64,000 nt of DNA, taken from positions 1 through 64,000 of the forward strand of contig JANQON010000009.1 of assembly GCA_028289605.1 (NCBI GenBank). The letters run 5' to 3'. Each line of letters opens with the position of its first letter. Position 1 is the first letter of the stretch. The DNA comes from Hyphococcus sp. (GTDB taxonomy: Bacteria; Pseudomonadota; Alphaproteobacteria; Caulobacterales; Parvularculaceae). The notes under the pieces were generated by a model. The model saw only the letters and a program-made list of their open reading frames with translations, searched no databases and was not told where the DNA came from. Position numbers and translations under genes: made by a program. Positions 1-9,115 of the stretch are shown here, one piece after another.

Positions 1-21
1 CCATCGAACTCGTCGCCCGAG

Positions 22-118
22 GTCCTCGCAACAAGTGCGAGGACGACATCGAGAAAGTCGAGAGAAATAACGCAATCAACAATACCCCTCATGTCATCGC
101 CGGACTTGTTCCGACGAT
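22..118. repeat. Type C palindromic repeat pair (GTCCTCG / GTCATCG hairpins)
   Basis: Two short hairpin units lie at 22-47 (GTCCTCGCAACAAGTGCGAGGAC-like) and 93-118 (GTCATCGCCGGACTTGTTCC-like, diverged). The same pair of units, in either order, recurs at 8877-8955 and 41329-41407, so this is a dispersed intergenic repeat. The rest of 1-225 shows no gene; it carries the upstream region of the DUF805 gene and becomes AT-rich towards its start. Confidence 0.6.
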
Positions 119-225
119 TTCCGATAACGGTCGATCGTTTTCAAAGAAGCGAACGTGGACAAAATCTTCGCATTGTGTTTTAGAACAAAAATAAAGAATA
201 GTTCTAATGAAATAAAGGGGCTCTT

Positions 226-654
226 ATGTCGAATAACGTATCGGGGAGTGCTCTGGCGATTCCACAAAGTAGAATTGTCAATTTCGGCGAATCGCTCGAC
301 TTATTTTTTAGGAATTACTTTGCTTTTAACAGCCGATCATCACGTGGCGCGTATTGGTGGGCGACGCTTTGGCTCCTTATTTTCACTATAGGGATGTCAT
401 TTGGCGACGTGATATTTTTTGCGACGATGTATGACGAGTTTGGTACCGGTCCGCTGGGTTTAGTTCTCTCCCTGGTTACGCTTGTCCCGTCCCTTTCAGT
501 GTCTGTTCGCCGTCTCCACGATATTGGTCGCAGCGGTTGGTGGGTGCTGATCACTTTCACAATTATCGGGATAATTCCTCTAATCTGGTGGGCCAGCCAA
601 CCTGGTCAGCGCAAGGAAAACGCATTCGGTCCGGATCACGAGGCGGGTCGGTGA
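226..654 (+). CDS. DUF805 family small membrane protein
   Basis: This 142-residue inner-membrane protein matches the DUF805 family. The hallmark is the sequence around SRSSRGAYWWA (about residues 38-48), followed by hydrophobic segments, then SVRRLHDIGRSGWW (about 90-105), and a C-terminal hydrophobic helix ending in a polar QPGQRKENAFGPD tail. The start at 226 is preceded by an AAAGGGG ribosome-binding site. Function of the family is unknown. It is the last gene of its direction; the next gene converges on it with only 9 bases between the stops. Confidence 0.85.
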   Translation: MSNNVSGSALAIPQSRIVNFGESLDLFFRNYFAFNSRSSRGAYWWATLWLLIFTIGMSFGDVIFFATMYDEFGTGPLGLVLSLVTLVPSLSVSVRRLHDIGRSGWWVLITFTIIGIIPLIWWASQPGQRKENAFGPDHEAGR

Positions 655-663
655 CAAGGCGCT

Positions 664-1410
664 CTAGAAAAACAACAACTTCACCGCCATGCCCACAAGC
701 GCCACATAGAACACCCGTTTGATCAGCGTCTCCCCGCCGGAGATCGACGAGTTCGCGCCGAGCCAACCGCCGACGGCGTATCCCGCCGCCAGCGCGATGC
801 CCAAAACCCACTCGATATCAGAACGAAAAGCGAAAACGCCGAGCGCCACGAAAGAGAACATCAGCGCCACAAACACCTTGTGCATATTGGCCCGAACGAG
901 ATCGAGGCCCATGACGCGATTGAGGATCGGCAGTTGAATAAGCCCCACCCCGATCTGGATAAAGCCGCCCCAGAAGCCGGCGCCGATAAAGAGAATGTGG
1001 CCGAGGACCAGGTTCTTCGCCGCGCCGCCCGTCTCAACCGTTTTCTGACCGATTCCGGTCATCATGGTGATCAAAATACCGAGCATGATCAGCGCCAGGG
1101 TGCGTTCGAACCAGACGCCGTCGAGCTGGACCCCGACATTGGCGCCGAAAAAAGCGCCGACACAGGCGCAGGCCGCCAGTGAGGCGCTAAGGCGAAAATC
1201 GGAAAAGCCTTTACGGAAAAAACCCCATACCGCAAAAATATTCTGGGCGATGATGCCGATGCGGTTGGTGCCGTTCGCGACCGGGCCGGGCATGCCCATG
1301 AACACCATCACCGGCACGGTCAGGATCGACCCCCCGCCGGCGAGCACATTGATCCATCCTGACGCCACGCCTGCGGCGAACAGGATCGCCGCCATAATGG
1401 GATCGGTCAT
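664..1410 (-). CDS. TauE/SafE family membrane permease
   Basis: This 248-residue polytopic protein has the TauE/SafE signature: an N-terminal GVASGWINVLAGGGS motif (about residues 14-29), a P-x-x-N-T-N-R type element (VANGTNRIG), and a second repeat half with GAGFWGGFIQIGVG (about 142-155). Family members export or import sulfite, sulfoacetate or other organosulfur anions. The substrate cannot be told here, although sulfate-activation genes lie 4 kb away. Length is normal for the family. Confidence 0.85.
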   Translation of the reverse strand: MTDPIMAAILFAAGVASGWINVLAGGGSILTVPVMVFMGMPGPVANGTNRIGIIAQNIFAVWGFFRKGFSDFRLSASLAACACVGAFFGANVGVQLDGVWFERTLALIMLGILITMMTGIGQKTVETGGAAKNLVLGHILFIGAGFWGGFIQIGVGLIQLPILNRVMGLDLVRANMHKVFVALMFSFVALGVFAFRSDIEWVLGIALAAGYAVGGWLGANSSISGGETLIKRVFYVALVGMAVKLLFF

Positions 1411-1419
1411 GAATTCCGC

Positions 1420-2139
1420 TCACGGTCCATCGTCGCCGGAAAGCGTCAATCGCCGCCAGCCGAATGTCTCCTGCGCATAGGAAACTAACGCGTAAATGGC
1501 AATCGTAAGCGCCGTCATCTCCATCATTTCTTCAATGGAATTAATGACCTCGAACGCCAGGAGGTCTCCGTCCAGCGACCACTGCGTTGCGCCGATCATC
1601 TCAACCCCGATCGCCCCGCCCACATAGAGCGCCGCCGCTGTTGCAAACAAGCGCCGATAGCGAGACGCGAATCTCAGAAACATCGGCAGGTAAACGACGG
1701 CGACAATCAACACGAGCGCGCTGTACGCGATGACCCAGGGCCCGAGAAAAACGCCTTCAGTCCTAACGAAACTCTCCGCCCATCCGCGATTGCGATCGAG
1801 CAGTTCATGAATCTGCGCCGCCTCATCAAGGGTCAGGAACAGCGCGATCGCCGCCAGCCCCGCCCAGCCGGTCCAGTCGCGTCCGCCGGTCCGGCGCGCT
1901 GCAATGGCGACCGCGGCGCATATCGCTGCAGCGCTTAACAACAGCAGCGCGGAAAAGAATGTCGGAATATTTCCTTCCGCATTCAGCCGGAACATCGGCG
2001 ACAGGCCTTTGACGTAATCGTGGCCAAACCCGAATTCAGCGACAAGGGTCAGCGCATTCAAAACCGACAGAACGGCGATAACAGACAAAAGCGCAGCCGC
2101 AATGGTGCGGGGACGGATCGTCAACGATAATGGCGACAA
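1420..2139 (-). CDS. Polytopic membrane protein of unknown function
   Basis: This 239-residue protein has about six hydrophobic segments. I do not recognise a named family. A conserved-looking acidic patch, FLTLDEAAQIHELL (about residues 100-113), sits at the end of the third helix, and a second, IEEMMEMTAL, precedes the last helix. The reading frame opens with a TTG at 2139, preceded by AGGAA at about 8 bases, and an in-frame stop lies further upstream, so a TTG start is the best choice. It lies 9 bases upstream of the TauE/SafE gene and is probably cotranscribed with it. Confidence 0.7.
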   Translation of the reverse strand: MSPLSLTIRPRTIAAALLSVIAVLSVLNALTLVAEFGFGHDYVKGLSPMFRLNAEGNIPTFFSALLLLSAAAICAAVAIAARRTGGRDWTGWAGLAAIALFLTLDEAAQIHELLDRNRGWAESFVRTEGVFLGPWVIAYSALVLIVAVVYLPMFLRFASRYRRLFATAAALYVGGAIGVEMIGATQWSLDGDLLAFEVINSIEEMMEMTALTIAIYALVSYAQETFGWRRLTLSGDDGP

Positions 2140-2285
2140 GGCCGATTTTCCTGTGATTCAAGATGTCGTTAAGTGCAAAAGGTGCCGACGCCAAAAGACC
2201 GCACGCCCCCCTTACACAACCCCAATGGAACTCTCTGCATTCTTTATACGGTCAAGGCAGACCGCTGTCACCGACGCTTGCGCCG

Positions 2286-2738
2286 TCAAATCGGACAGAC
2301 CGGCGGTTTCTCTTTGGCCGCGCCAAACCACCGGAACCGATTGCGTTGCACCCAATCGTAGATTCTGTCTCCGATGAAGAGCGGGACGAGACGGCCGAGG
2401 CGCCCAAGCCAGCGCCACGGCGGCGGCAATAGGTTCGCCGCTTCGCACACCCCCCGCCAGCGCAAGAAGGCGCGGCCGTCCGCCAACACCATGAACGTAT
2501 CAAATTGTTCGGCGTCCAGACCAAAATGGCGGTATAGCGCTTGCGGAACGGGCTGTTGAATCGACTCAAAGCGTATCTTGCGCTTTTTGTCTCTGAGCAT
2601 CATCCAGCGAACGCCGCCGGTGCATAAACCGCACTCGCCGTCAAAAATGATCAACGGCGTTGCATCATCGAACGCCGGCACGTCCGGGTCGGCGCGATAG
2701 CTGAAGGGGGCGATAGCTGTTTGTGTCATCGTACTCAT
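2286..2738 (-). CDS. DCC family thiol-disulfide oxidoreductase-like protein (DUF393)
   Basis: About 150 residues. The motif LIIFDGECGLCTGGVRWM near the N-terminus carries the D-G-x-C-x-x-C pattern of the DCC/DUF393 family, proteins with a thioredoxin-like active site. I place the start at the ATG ending at 2738; a longer frame to 2819 would overlap the upstream epimerase gene. It is the last gene of a same-direction cluster (GbsR regulator, DUF4166, epimerase, DCC). The biochemical substrate of the family is not established. Confidence 0.8.
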   Translation of the reverse strand: MSTMTQTAIAPFSYRADPDVPAFDDATPLIIFDGECGLCTGGVRWMMLRDKKRKIRFESIQQPVPQALYRHFGLDAEQFDTFMVLADGRAFLRWRGVCEAANLLPPPWRWLGRLGRLVPLFIGDRIYDWVQRNRFRWFGAAKEKPPVCPI

Positions 2739-2776
2739 CCGTCGATCCGTTGCAACGCGGGTTTTGCGCCGTCCGA

Positions 2777-4291
2777 TCACCCTGTCTTGCCGCTCAGCGG
2801 ACGGGCGTAAAACCGCCATGGCTGGCGATGCGGCTTTGTCCTCGCGCCGAGCATACGGCCGAGCGCGGGCGCAAGCGTTGGATCGGCAAAGACAAATCCC
2901 GCGGCCTGCGCCTTGTCGGGTTTGACGTTTTGCCCGCCGAGCAGCAATTCATCCGCAAACTGGCCGAGCGCGAAACGCAAGGGCGCTGCGGGAACGCGAA
3001 AGACCGCCGGGCGATCCAGCGCCCGCGCCAACTCGTGGGTGAATGTTTCATTCGTGACCGCGCCCGGCGCAACCGCGTTGACGGCGCCGGCTAGGCCCGG
3101 CGTTGCGATGATATGCGCAATCAAGCGCACCAGATCGTCGCGGGTGATCCAGGACATCATTTGCCGACCATCGCCGAACGGTCCGCCGAGGCCGAATTCA
3201 AACGGCGTCAACATGCGGGCGAGCAGGCCCCCGTCAGGATCAAGAACAAGACCGATCCGCAGGCGAACGGTTCTGACGCCGTGAATTTCCATGGCCCGCG
3301 CCGCGGTCTCTACCGCGTCGCAGACCTCGTGGGAGAAGCTTCCCTTTTCAGCGGCGTTGGTTTCCATCAGCGGATCAGCCCCGCGCATGCCGTACCAGCC
3401 GATAGCCGAGGCGGCGATGAAACTGTCGGGCTTGCGGTGAAGACGCTCCGCCAGTCGGACGAGCTCTTCGGTCAGACGCACGCGGCTTTCCACGATCCGT
3501 CGCCGTTTCGCCGCGGTCCATAAGCCGTTTGCAAGGGGTTCCCCGGCGAGGTGTATGACGGCGTCTATGCGCGCATCGTCAGCAATCTGATCGAGCGCCG
3601 AGACAAGACGCACCGGCGCAAACAGTCTGTCGAGGGCGCGCTCTGGACGACGGGTGAGCGCAGTAACGTCATGGCCGGCGGCGATCAGCGCCGCAACCAG
3701 TCGCGCGCCGACAAGCCCCGTTGCGCCGGTGACGAGCACATGTTTGCGCCCCTCGACAGCATCGACGAGCGCCGCCGGCGGCGGCGGCGCGATTCTTTCC
3801 AGACGTTCAGCGGCTGCGAGATCGCGCAGGCCAAAGGCGACCGTTCCCGCCGCCGCCGCAATGCAGAGCCAGCTGTAAACGCCGTAGTAAGCGAAGGGCA
3901 GTCCCGTCGGCTGCTGCGCCCACGCCCACAATATGGGCGCGGCCAGGGCAAGGATTGCGCCGTAATTGAGCGCCAACAATGTGTGCAGGACGCGTTCCGA
4001 CGGCGGCAGGCGGCGAGACCGATCTTCTTCAACGAAATCCCAAAGCGTGATCACAATTTCCGCCGCCAGGACAAACAACAAAACCGCAGCGGCGGCGCCC
4101 TGGGGCGCCGTCCAGCCGATCACCAGGAAAATCGCGGCGTAAAAGAGGTTGCGCACGCCATGCAAGCGCAGTTCGGACTTTTGCGATTGCCGCCAGGCAA
4201 GGCGCTCGGTCATCTCGTGGTGAAACAGCGTATCGCTGGCGCCGAATATAATCTGTATCGTGATTAGTGTCCAAAGAAGGGGATCCGTCAT
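2777..4291 (-). CDS. Membrane-anchored SDR39U1-type epimerase (TIGR01777 family)
   Basis: This 504-residue protein has two parts. Residues 1-170 are a membrane domain with about four to five hydrophobic helices. From about residue 183 follows an NAD(P)-binding domain with the motif HVLVTGATGLVGARLV (GxxGxxG), AVIHLAGEPLANGLW, SAIGWYG (catalytic Tyr) and a DUF1731-like C-terminus (LLLGGQNVKPDKAQAAGFVF). The second part is typical of the TIGR01777 epimerase family (about 300 residues), so the N-terminal membrane part is an extension. It starts 3 bases after the stop of the DUF4166 gene, which indicates cotranscription. Confidence 0.85.
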   Translation of the reverse strand: MTDPLLWTLITIQIIFGASDTLFHHEMTERLAWRQSQKSELRLHGVRNLFYAAIFLVIGWTAPQGAAAAVLLFVLAAEIVITLWDFVEEDRSRRLPPSERVLHTLLALNYGAILALAAPILWAWAQQPTGLPFAYYGVYSWLCIAAAAGTVAFGLRDLAAAERLERIAPPPPAALVDAVEGRKHVLVTGATGLVGARLVAALIAAGHDVTALTRRPERALDRLFAPVRLVSALDQIADDARIDAVIHLAGEPLANGLWTAAKRRRIVESRVRLTEELVRLAERLHRKPDSFIAASAIGWYGMRGADPLMETNAAEKGSFSHEVCDAVETAARAMEIHGVRTVRLRIGLVLDPDGGLLARMLTPFEFGLGGPFGDGRQMMSWITRDDLVRLIAHIIATPGLAGAVNAVAPGAVTNETFTHELARALDRPAVFRVPAAPLRFALGQFADELLLGGQNVKPDKAQAAGFVFADPTLAPALGRMLGARTKPHRQPWRFYARPLSGKTG

Positions 4292-4294
4292 GGC

Positions 4295-4966
4295 TTACGC
4301 CTCCTTCATGTCGTGAAATATCGTCGTTTGCGCGATCAGGACGCCGAACCAGGCATGGGTTAACGTCAGCGTGAAGGCGAACACGCCCTCCCCCAGATCA
4401 TGGTGGCCGATCACCATCCGCCCAGGCGTCGCCGCCGGCGGCAATCTGAATCGGAACCCCAGAACGGTCAGAAAGTAGTCGACGCTTTGAAAAAAGAGCG
4501 CGCCGTCCCGCACATACAGCTTCAGCGACATGGAAACGCCGCCGCCCACATGCTCTTCAAGGCCCGTCGGTCCGGAGAACCGCTTGGCGCTGTTCACCGC
4601 CTGGGGGAAGCCGGCGCCGCGCGCATAGATTCGCGTCCAGATTTGCCCGTCCGCATCGGGATCATCTGTGACGGCGACCATCGCCGGGCGCTCTTCTGAT
4701 TTCTTATCAAGCGGCAGCGGGGCGCCGATCACTCTTGCAAGTTGCGCCAGGAGTGCGCCGACAAGGCTGATTTTCAGCTCCGTCGTCTCGCCGCGGAAGA
4801 GGATGCTTTGCCCATTTCGCGCCTTTACCGAAAACCGCCGGCGCACTCGCTCGGGCAGTGCTTTCCAGTCCGCTTTGTTCAACAGTCGCCGGAATCGGTC
4901 GTCTGGAACAAGGTTGGACTGGGTTTCCGCGTGATGCAGTTTTTTTTGCGGCGTCAACTCAAGCAT
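4295..4966 (-). CDS. DUF4166 family protein
   Basis: About 223 residues. The C-terminal half contains the SLKLYVRDGALFFQS...F...LP and G-x-x-x-I-x-H-x-D motifs of DUF4166 proteins, which are often encoded next to, or fused with, SDR39U1-type epimerases. The frame is open to 5005, but the ATG ending at 4966 has a GGGAGA ribosome-binding site 6-8 bases upstream and is preferred. No signal peptide is seen. Function unknown; context suggests it works with the neighbouring epimerase. Confidence 0.8.
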   Translation of the reverse strand: MLELTPQKKLHHAETQSNLVPDDRFRRLLNKADWKALPERVRRRFSVKARNGQSILFRGETTELKISLVGALLAQLARVIGAPLPLDKKSEERPAMVAVTDDPDADGQIWTRIYARGAGFPQAVNSAKRFSGPTGLEEHVGGGVSMSLKLYVRDGALFFQSVDYFLTVLGFRFRLPPAATPGRMVIGHHDLGEGVFAFTLTLTHAWFGVLIAQTTIFHDMKEA

Positions 4967-5032
4967 GGAACTCTCCCTTGAGTTCTGAAAACGAGCAGAC
5001 GGCAAAATCGACGGCGCGCTGGGTCCTGTTCG

Positions 5033-5620
5033 TCAGCGCTGCTCCGTCGGTTTTTCCGTTTTCTTTCTGGTAAACGGCTTCAACAGATCGACCGCTTTAG
5101 ATCCCATGCGGATCAGCGGAATAAGCGTTTCCTTAGGCGTGTCTTTCACCTGCCCGTACCAGCCGTCGAGCAGGTTGATGAGATTGTCGATATCGGTCAG
5201 GCGCTGAACAGCGGCCGGACTCGCCGTCTCATCGGCGCGGGCGTCTGCGAGGCAGGATTTCAGCACCGATTTCGCCGGGTCGAGCTCGCGCGCTTTGCGC
5301 ATCTCGACAATGCGGGACACCATCTCCCACATATCGCTCTCCGCCACGAAGTGGTCGCGCCGGTCGCCAAGCACCGGTTCGCGAAAGACCAGGTTCCAAC
5401 CCAGAAGGTCCTTCAGCGAGTTGGAGACATTGGACCGGGCGAGCCCGAGCGCGTCGGCGATGTCTTCGGCGTTCATCGGCCGCTCGCTCACCAGCAACAA
5501 GGCGTGGATCTGCGCGACCGATCGATTGACCCCCCATTGGCCGCCCAAATCGCCCCAATGCAGGATGAAACGCCGGATCGCTGGGCTGAGATCAACCGTT
5601 TTTCCAGTAATTTCTGTCAT
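5033..5620 (-). CDS. GbsR/MarR family transcriptional regulator
   Basis: This 195-residue winged-helix regulator has the GbsR-type N-terminus (AIRRFILHWGDLGGQWGVNRSVAQIHALLL), then a winged helix with DIADALGLARSNVSNSLKDLLGWNLV (about residues 58-83) and the wing VLGDRRDHFVAE. It is the first gene of the cluster running down to 2286 and probably controls it. An inverted repeat overlaps its start codon and a strong sigma-70-like promoter lies immediately upstream (separate entries), so autorepression is likely. The ligand is unknown. Confidence 0.85.
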   Translation of the reverse strand: MTEITGKTVDLSPAIRRFILHWGDLGGQWGVNRSVAQIHALLLVSERPMNAEDIADALGLARSNVSNSLKDLLGWNLVFREPVLGDRRDHFVAESDMWEMVSRIVEMRKARELDPAKSVLKSCLADARADETASPAAVQRLTDIDNLINLLDGWYGQVKDTPKETLIPLIRMGSKAVDLLKPFTRKKTEKPTEQR

Positions 5621-5629
5621 AACAGAAAT
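5610..5629 (-). promoter_or_regulatory. Inverted-repeat operator overlapping the GbsR-family start codon
   Basis: ATTTCTGT-CATA-ACAGAAAT is a perfect 8-base inverted repeat with a 4-base centre. The centre contains the start codon of the GbsR-family gene, and one arm overlaps the -10 element. Position and symmetry fit autorepression by the encoded winged-helix dimer. Binding is an inference. Confidence 0.6.
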
Positions 5630-5655
5630 ATATGGAATGACTGGAGGCGTGTCAA
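5627..5655 (-). promoter_or_regulatory. Sigma-70-like promoter of the GbsR cluster (probably leaderless)
   Basis: On the minus strand a perfect TTGACA (5655-5650), a 17-base spacer and TATATT (5632-5627) lie just upstream of the GbsR-family gene. Transcription would begin 6-8 bases after the -10 element, which is at or next to the A of the ATG at 5620. The mRNA would therefore have no leader and no ribosome-binding site. Confidence 0.6.
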
Positions 5656-5664
5656 TCCATCACG

Positions 5665-5768
5665 ATCGTGGGACATTTACCATGATATTTCGAATTTTTC
5701 TTGATTCTTGCTGTGGGATACGGCAAAACCCACGAAATTTTGCCGCCTGGTTCGAAACTATCGTGGGA
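5665..5768. promoter_or_regulatory. Iterated CGTGGG motif upstream of cysD
   Basis: ATCGTGGGA occurs at 5665-5673 and again at 5760-5768. A related TGTGGGATA lies at 5712-5720, and an inverted copy (CCCACGA) at 5729-5735. Four related words in about 100 bases of the divergent gbsR/cysD interval suggest a regulator-binding array. The cysD N-terminal domain is one candidate binder, which is speculative. Confidence 0.35.
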
Positions 5769-5778
5769 AGGATCCCAA

Positions 5779-6915
5779 ATGAGTGATTTGCAGACCCTAA
5801 TTGAGCGAGCGAAAACGGCGGCGGACAAATCTGATCTGTCCATATCGACCGTCTCGCGCAAATTATTCAACGACGGCAAGGCGATCGCGCGGCTTGAGGC
5901 CGGCGGTCAGTGCACGTTGAAGACCCTCGAAACCGCGCAGGAACGCCTCGCCGTTCTGGAGCGGGAAACGGCGCCCGGCGCGACCGAGGCGCCGCGCCCC
6001 GACGGTTTGATCTCGAAAACGCAGATGACCCATCTGGACCGGCTGGAAGCCGAAGCGATGCACGTCATGCGCGAGGTCGCCGCCGAGGCCGAAAAGCCGG
6101 TGATGCTGTATTCCGTCGGCAAAGACTCCGCGGTCATGCTGCACCTCGCCCTCAAAGCGTTTTATCCATCCAAGCCGCCCTTCCCGCTCATGCATGTCGA
6201 TACGACCTGGAAGTTCCGTGAAATGATCAAATTCCGGGACGATCTGGCGAAGCGGCTGGGGCTCGACCTCATCGTCCACACCAACCAGGAAGGCGTCGCC
6301 CAGGGAATCGGCCCCTTCACCCACGGCAGCCAGCTTCATACCGACATCATGAAAACCCAGGCGCTGAAGCAGGCGCTTGATCTGCACCAGTTTGACGCCG
6401 CATTCGGCGGCGCGCGCCGGGACGAGGAAAAGTCGCGGGCCAAAGAGCGCATTTTCTCGTTCCGCTCCGCCGGCCACCGCTGGGATCCGAAAAATCAGCG
6501 TCCGGAGCTTTGGAACATTTTCAACACCAAAATCCGGCCCGGCGAATCGATCCGCGTCTTCCCGTTGTCGAATTGGACCGAACTCGACATCTGGCAATAT
6601 ATCTACCGGGAAAACATCGAGATCGTTCCCCTCTATTTCGCTGCTAAGCGTCCGGTCGTTGAGCGCGACGGCACGCTGATCATGGTGGACGACGACCGCA
6701 TGCCCCTTAACGGCGAGACGCCGACGGAAAGAATGGTGCGCTTCCGCACGCTTGGCTGTTACCCGCTCACCGGCGCGGTCGAATCCAATGCGACGACCCT
6801 GCCCGGCATCATCCAGGAAATGCTGATCTCGCGCTCATCGGAACGCGAGGGCCGTGTCATCGATCATGACCAGTCGGCGTCGATGGAGAAGAAAAAGCAG
6901 GAAGGATATTTCTGA
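5779..6915 (+). CDS. cysD: Sulfate adenylyltransferase small subunit CysD with N-terminal helix-turn-helix-like extension
   Basis: The product has 378 residues; the usual CysD has about 300. Residues from about 81 on ([17 protein letters not shown]) are canonical CysD: the PP-loop [10 protein letters not shown] (111-120), [20 protein letters not shown], and the C-terminal [16 protein letters not shown]. It makes APS from sulfate and ATP together with CysN. Residues 1-65 are extra and resemble a small DNA-binding domain ([37 protein letters not shown]). The ATG at 5779 has a GGAAGGA site 6 bases upstream and is preferred over the TTG at 5701. The stop overlaps the cysNC start (TGATG). Identity of the CysD part is certain; the role of the extension is inferred. 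Confidence 0.93.
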   Translation: MSDLQTLIERAKTAADKSDLSISTVSRKLFNDGKAIARLEAGGQCTLKTLETAQERLAVLERETAPGATEAPRPDGLISKTQMTHLDRLEAEAMHVMREVAAEAEKPVMLYSVGKDSAVMLHLALKAFYPSKPPFPLMHVDTTWKFREMIKFRDDLAKRLGLDLIVHTNQEGVAQGIGPFTHGSQLHTDIMKTQALKQALDLHQFDAAFGGARRDEEKSRAKERIFSFRSAGHRWDPKNQRPELWNIFNTKIRPGESIRVFPLSNWTELDIWQYIYRENIEIVPLYFAAKRPVVERDGTLIMVDDDRMPLNGETPTERMVRFRTLGCYPLTGAVESNATTLPGIIQEMLISRSSEREGRVIDHDQSASMEKKKQEGYF

Positions 6916-8819
6916 TGTCCAATGTCGCCCTCACCGAAAAAGACGACGTGATCGAGTACCTCGCTGCTCACGAACACAAAGGGCTGTTGCGGTTCATCAC
7001 CTGCGGCTCTGTTGACGACGGCAAATCGACTCTCATCGGCCGTCTCCTCTACGACTCGAAGTTAATCTACGACGACCAGCTTGCCGCCCTCGAGAGCGAC
7101 ACCAAAAAACACGGCACCCAGGGCGACAAAATCGATTTCGCGCTGCTGGTCGACGGCCTCGCCGCGGAGCGCGAACAAGGCATCACCATCGATGTGGCCT
7201 ATCGCTTTTTCTCAACTGAAAAGCGCAAATTCATCGTGGCCGATACGCCGGGCCATGAACAATACACGCGCAATATGGCGACCGGCGCCTCAACCGCAGA
7301 ACTCGCCGTCGTCATGATCGACGCGCGCCGCGGCGTCCTCACGCAGACCCGTCGCCACAGCTATATCGCTTCGCTCCTCGGCATTCGCCACATCGTTGTG
7401 GCGGTCAACAAAATGGATCTCGTCGATTTCTCAGAAAAGGTGTTTCGCGAAATCGAAGCGGATTATCTCGAATTCGCTGAGCAGCTGGACTTTGAATCGA
7501 TCACCGTCATTCCGCTCTCCGCGCTCGACGGCGACAATATCCTCACCAAGAGCCGGAAAACGCCGTGGTATGACGGCGCTGCACTGTTGCCCTATCTCGA
7601 AACCATCCAGGTGCGGGCCAATCTTTCCGAAACGCCGTTTCGCATGCCGGTGCAGTGGGTCAACAGACCCAATCTCGATTTTCGCGGCTTTTCCGGCACC
7701 GTCGCGTCCGGATCTGTCCAACCCGGCGATGAGATTGTCGTCCTGCCCTCGGCGAAACGCTCGAAAGTGAGCTCGATCGTCTCCATGGACGGCGATCTCG
7801 ACGAGGCCGGCCCCGATATGGCGGTCACGCTGACCCTTGAAGATGAGATCGACGTCTCGCGGGGCGACGTCATCTGCGCCGGCCAGGCGCCCGCGGAGCA
7901 AACCGACCAGTTCGCCGCCCATCTTTTGTGGATGTCCGAAGACAAGCTTTATCCGGGCCGTCAGTACTTCCTCAAGACTGCAAACCGCGTCGTTTCCGCC
8001 ACGGTTACCGAGCTGAAGCACAAGATCAACGTCAATACGCTGGAGCATATGTCGGGCAAGACGCTGGAGCTCAACGAGGTGGCGTTCTGTAACTTTTCTC
8101 TGTCGGCGCCTATCGCATTTGATGCGTACAAAGATAACCGCCGCACCGGATCGTTTGTTCTCATCGACAAGCGCACCAACGCGACAATCGGCGCGGGCAT
8201 GATCGACTTCTCCCTGCGCCGCGCGCAAAACGTCCACTGGCAGGACCTGGACGTCGACAAGTCGGCGCGGGCGGGCGCGAAACATCAGCGCCCTTGCGTC
8301 CTCTGGTTCACCGGGCTTTCCGGGTCCGGCAAATCGACGGTCGCCAATCTGGTAGAAAAGCGCCTGCACGATATGGGCCGCCACACCTATATTCTCGACG
8401 GCGACAACGTTCGCCACGGTCTGAACAAAGACCTCGGCTTTACGGACGCCGATCGGGTCGAGAACATTCGCCGCGTGGCCGAAACGGCAAAGCTCATGGC
8501 GGACGCCGGCCTCATCGTGTGCGTATCGTTTATTTCGCCGTTCCAGTCCGAACGGCGCATGGCGCGCGAATTGTTGGCCGACGGGGAGTTTATCGAGGTC
8601 TATATTTCAACCCCGCTGGAAGTCTGCGAAAAACGCGATGTCAAAGGCCTTTATGCAAAGGCGCGTCGCGGCGAGATCAAGAATTTCACCGGCATTGATT
8701 CCGCCTACGAGCCGCCGCAGCTGGCGGAAGTGGATGTCGACACGTCAGACGTGCCCGCGGCCGACGCCGCCGACCGAATTGTCGAGTATCTTCACGCCAA
8801 AGGGTATCTGGACGGGTAA
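6915..8819 (+). CDS. cysNC: Bifunctional sulfate adenylyltransferase subunit 1 / adenylylsulfate kinase
   Basis: This 634-residue fusion begins with an EF-Tu-like GTPase (CysN) with [17 protein letters not shown] (31-47), [18 protein letters not shown] and VNKMDLVDF. It ends with an APS kinase (CysC) starting near residue 456, with GLSGSGKST and the [16 protein letters not shown] segment. CysN drives APS synthesis with GTP hydrolysis and CysC phosphorylates APS to PAPS. Overlap of the start codon with the cysD stop (ATGA type) indicates translational coupling. Length is normal for the fused enzyme. No reductase genes are seen in the window. Confidence 0.95.
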   Translation: MSNVALTEKDDVIEYLAAHEHKGLLRFITCGSVDDGKSTLIGRLLYDSKLIYDDQLAALESDTKKHGTQGDKIDFALLVDGLAAEREQGITIDVAYRFFSTEKRKFIVADTPGHEQYTRNMATGASTAELAVVMIDARRGVLTQTRRHSYIASLLGIRHIVVAVNKMDLVDFSEKVFREIEADYLEFAEQLDFESITVIPLSALDGDNILTKSRKTPWYDGAALLPYLETIQVRANLSETPFRMPVQWVNRPNLDFRGFSGTVASGSVQPGDEIVVLPSAKRSKVSSIVSMDGDLDEAGPDMAVTLTLEDEIDVSRGDVICAGQAPAEQTDQFAAHLLWMSEDKLYPGRQYFLKTANRVVSATVTELKHKINVNTLEHMSGKTLELNEVAFCNFSLSAPIAFDAYKDNRRTGSFVLIDKRTNATIGAGMIDFSLRRAQNVHWQDLDVDKSARAGAKHQRPCVLWFTGLSGSGKSTVANLVEKRLHDMGRHTYILDGDNVRHGLNKDLGFTDADRVENIRRVAETAKLMADAGLIVCVSFISPFQSERRMARELLADGEFIEVYISTPLEVCEKRDVKGLYAKARRGEIKNFTGIDSAYEPPQLAEVDVDTSDVPAADAADRIVEYLHAKGYLDG

Positions 8820-8876
8820 GGCGCACACACTCTGAAGTTTGACACGTCTTTACTCCGGCGCCGTCGTTGTAAGACA

Positions 8877-8955
8877 GTCATCATCGGACTTGTTCCGATG
8901 ATCCCTGGAAGACGAGCGCGCGGCCTGAGGTCCTCGGGACAAGCCCGAGGACGAC
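8877..8955. repeat. Type C palindromic repeat pair
   Basis: Two hairpins: GTCATCATCGGACTTGTTCC plus GATGAT at 8877-8902, and GGTCCTCGGGACAAGCCCGAGGACGAC-like at 8929-8955. The same two units occur in opposite order at 41329-41407 and in diverged form at 22-118. The surrounding stretch 8820-9115 contains no convincing gene; a 15-base perfect inverted repeat TGCATGACTCATGCA lies at 9002-9016. Confidence 0.7.
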
Positions 8956-9115
8956 AAACGCGATTACCCTGCTCGCGTATCCCAGACACCTACCAGAATC
9001 CTGCATGACTCATGCATCAGGGCCGTTGGTGCAAGAGCCCGCGCCGCATCGGATTCAGCCGCGGACGTCTGAGCATCACCTCTCCCGGAATCCAGTAAGC
9101 CGTCCAGTCAGGGCC

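Noticed and set aside
3551-4267. A 238-codon open frame opposite the epimerase gene
   Set aside because: Very Arg-rich and without motifs; the opposite strand encodes a clear epimerase.
9002-9016. Perfect 15-base palindrome TGCATGACTCATGCA
   Set aside because: No nearby promoter or start fits it; reported only within the repeat entry because one such word can occur by chance.
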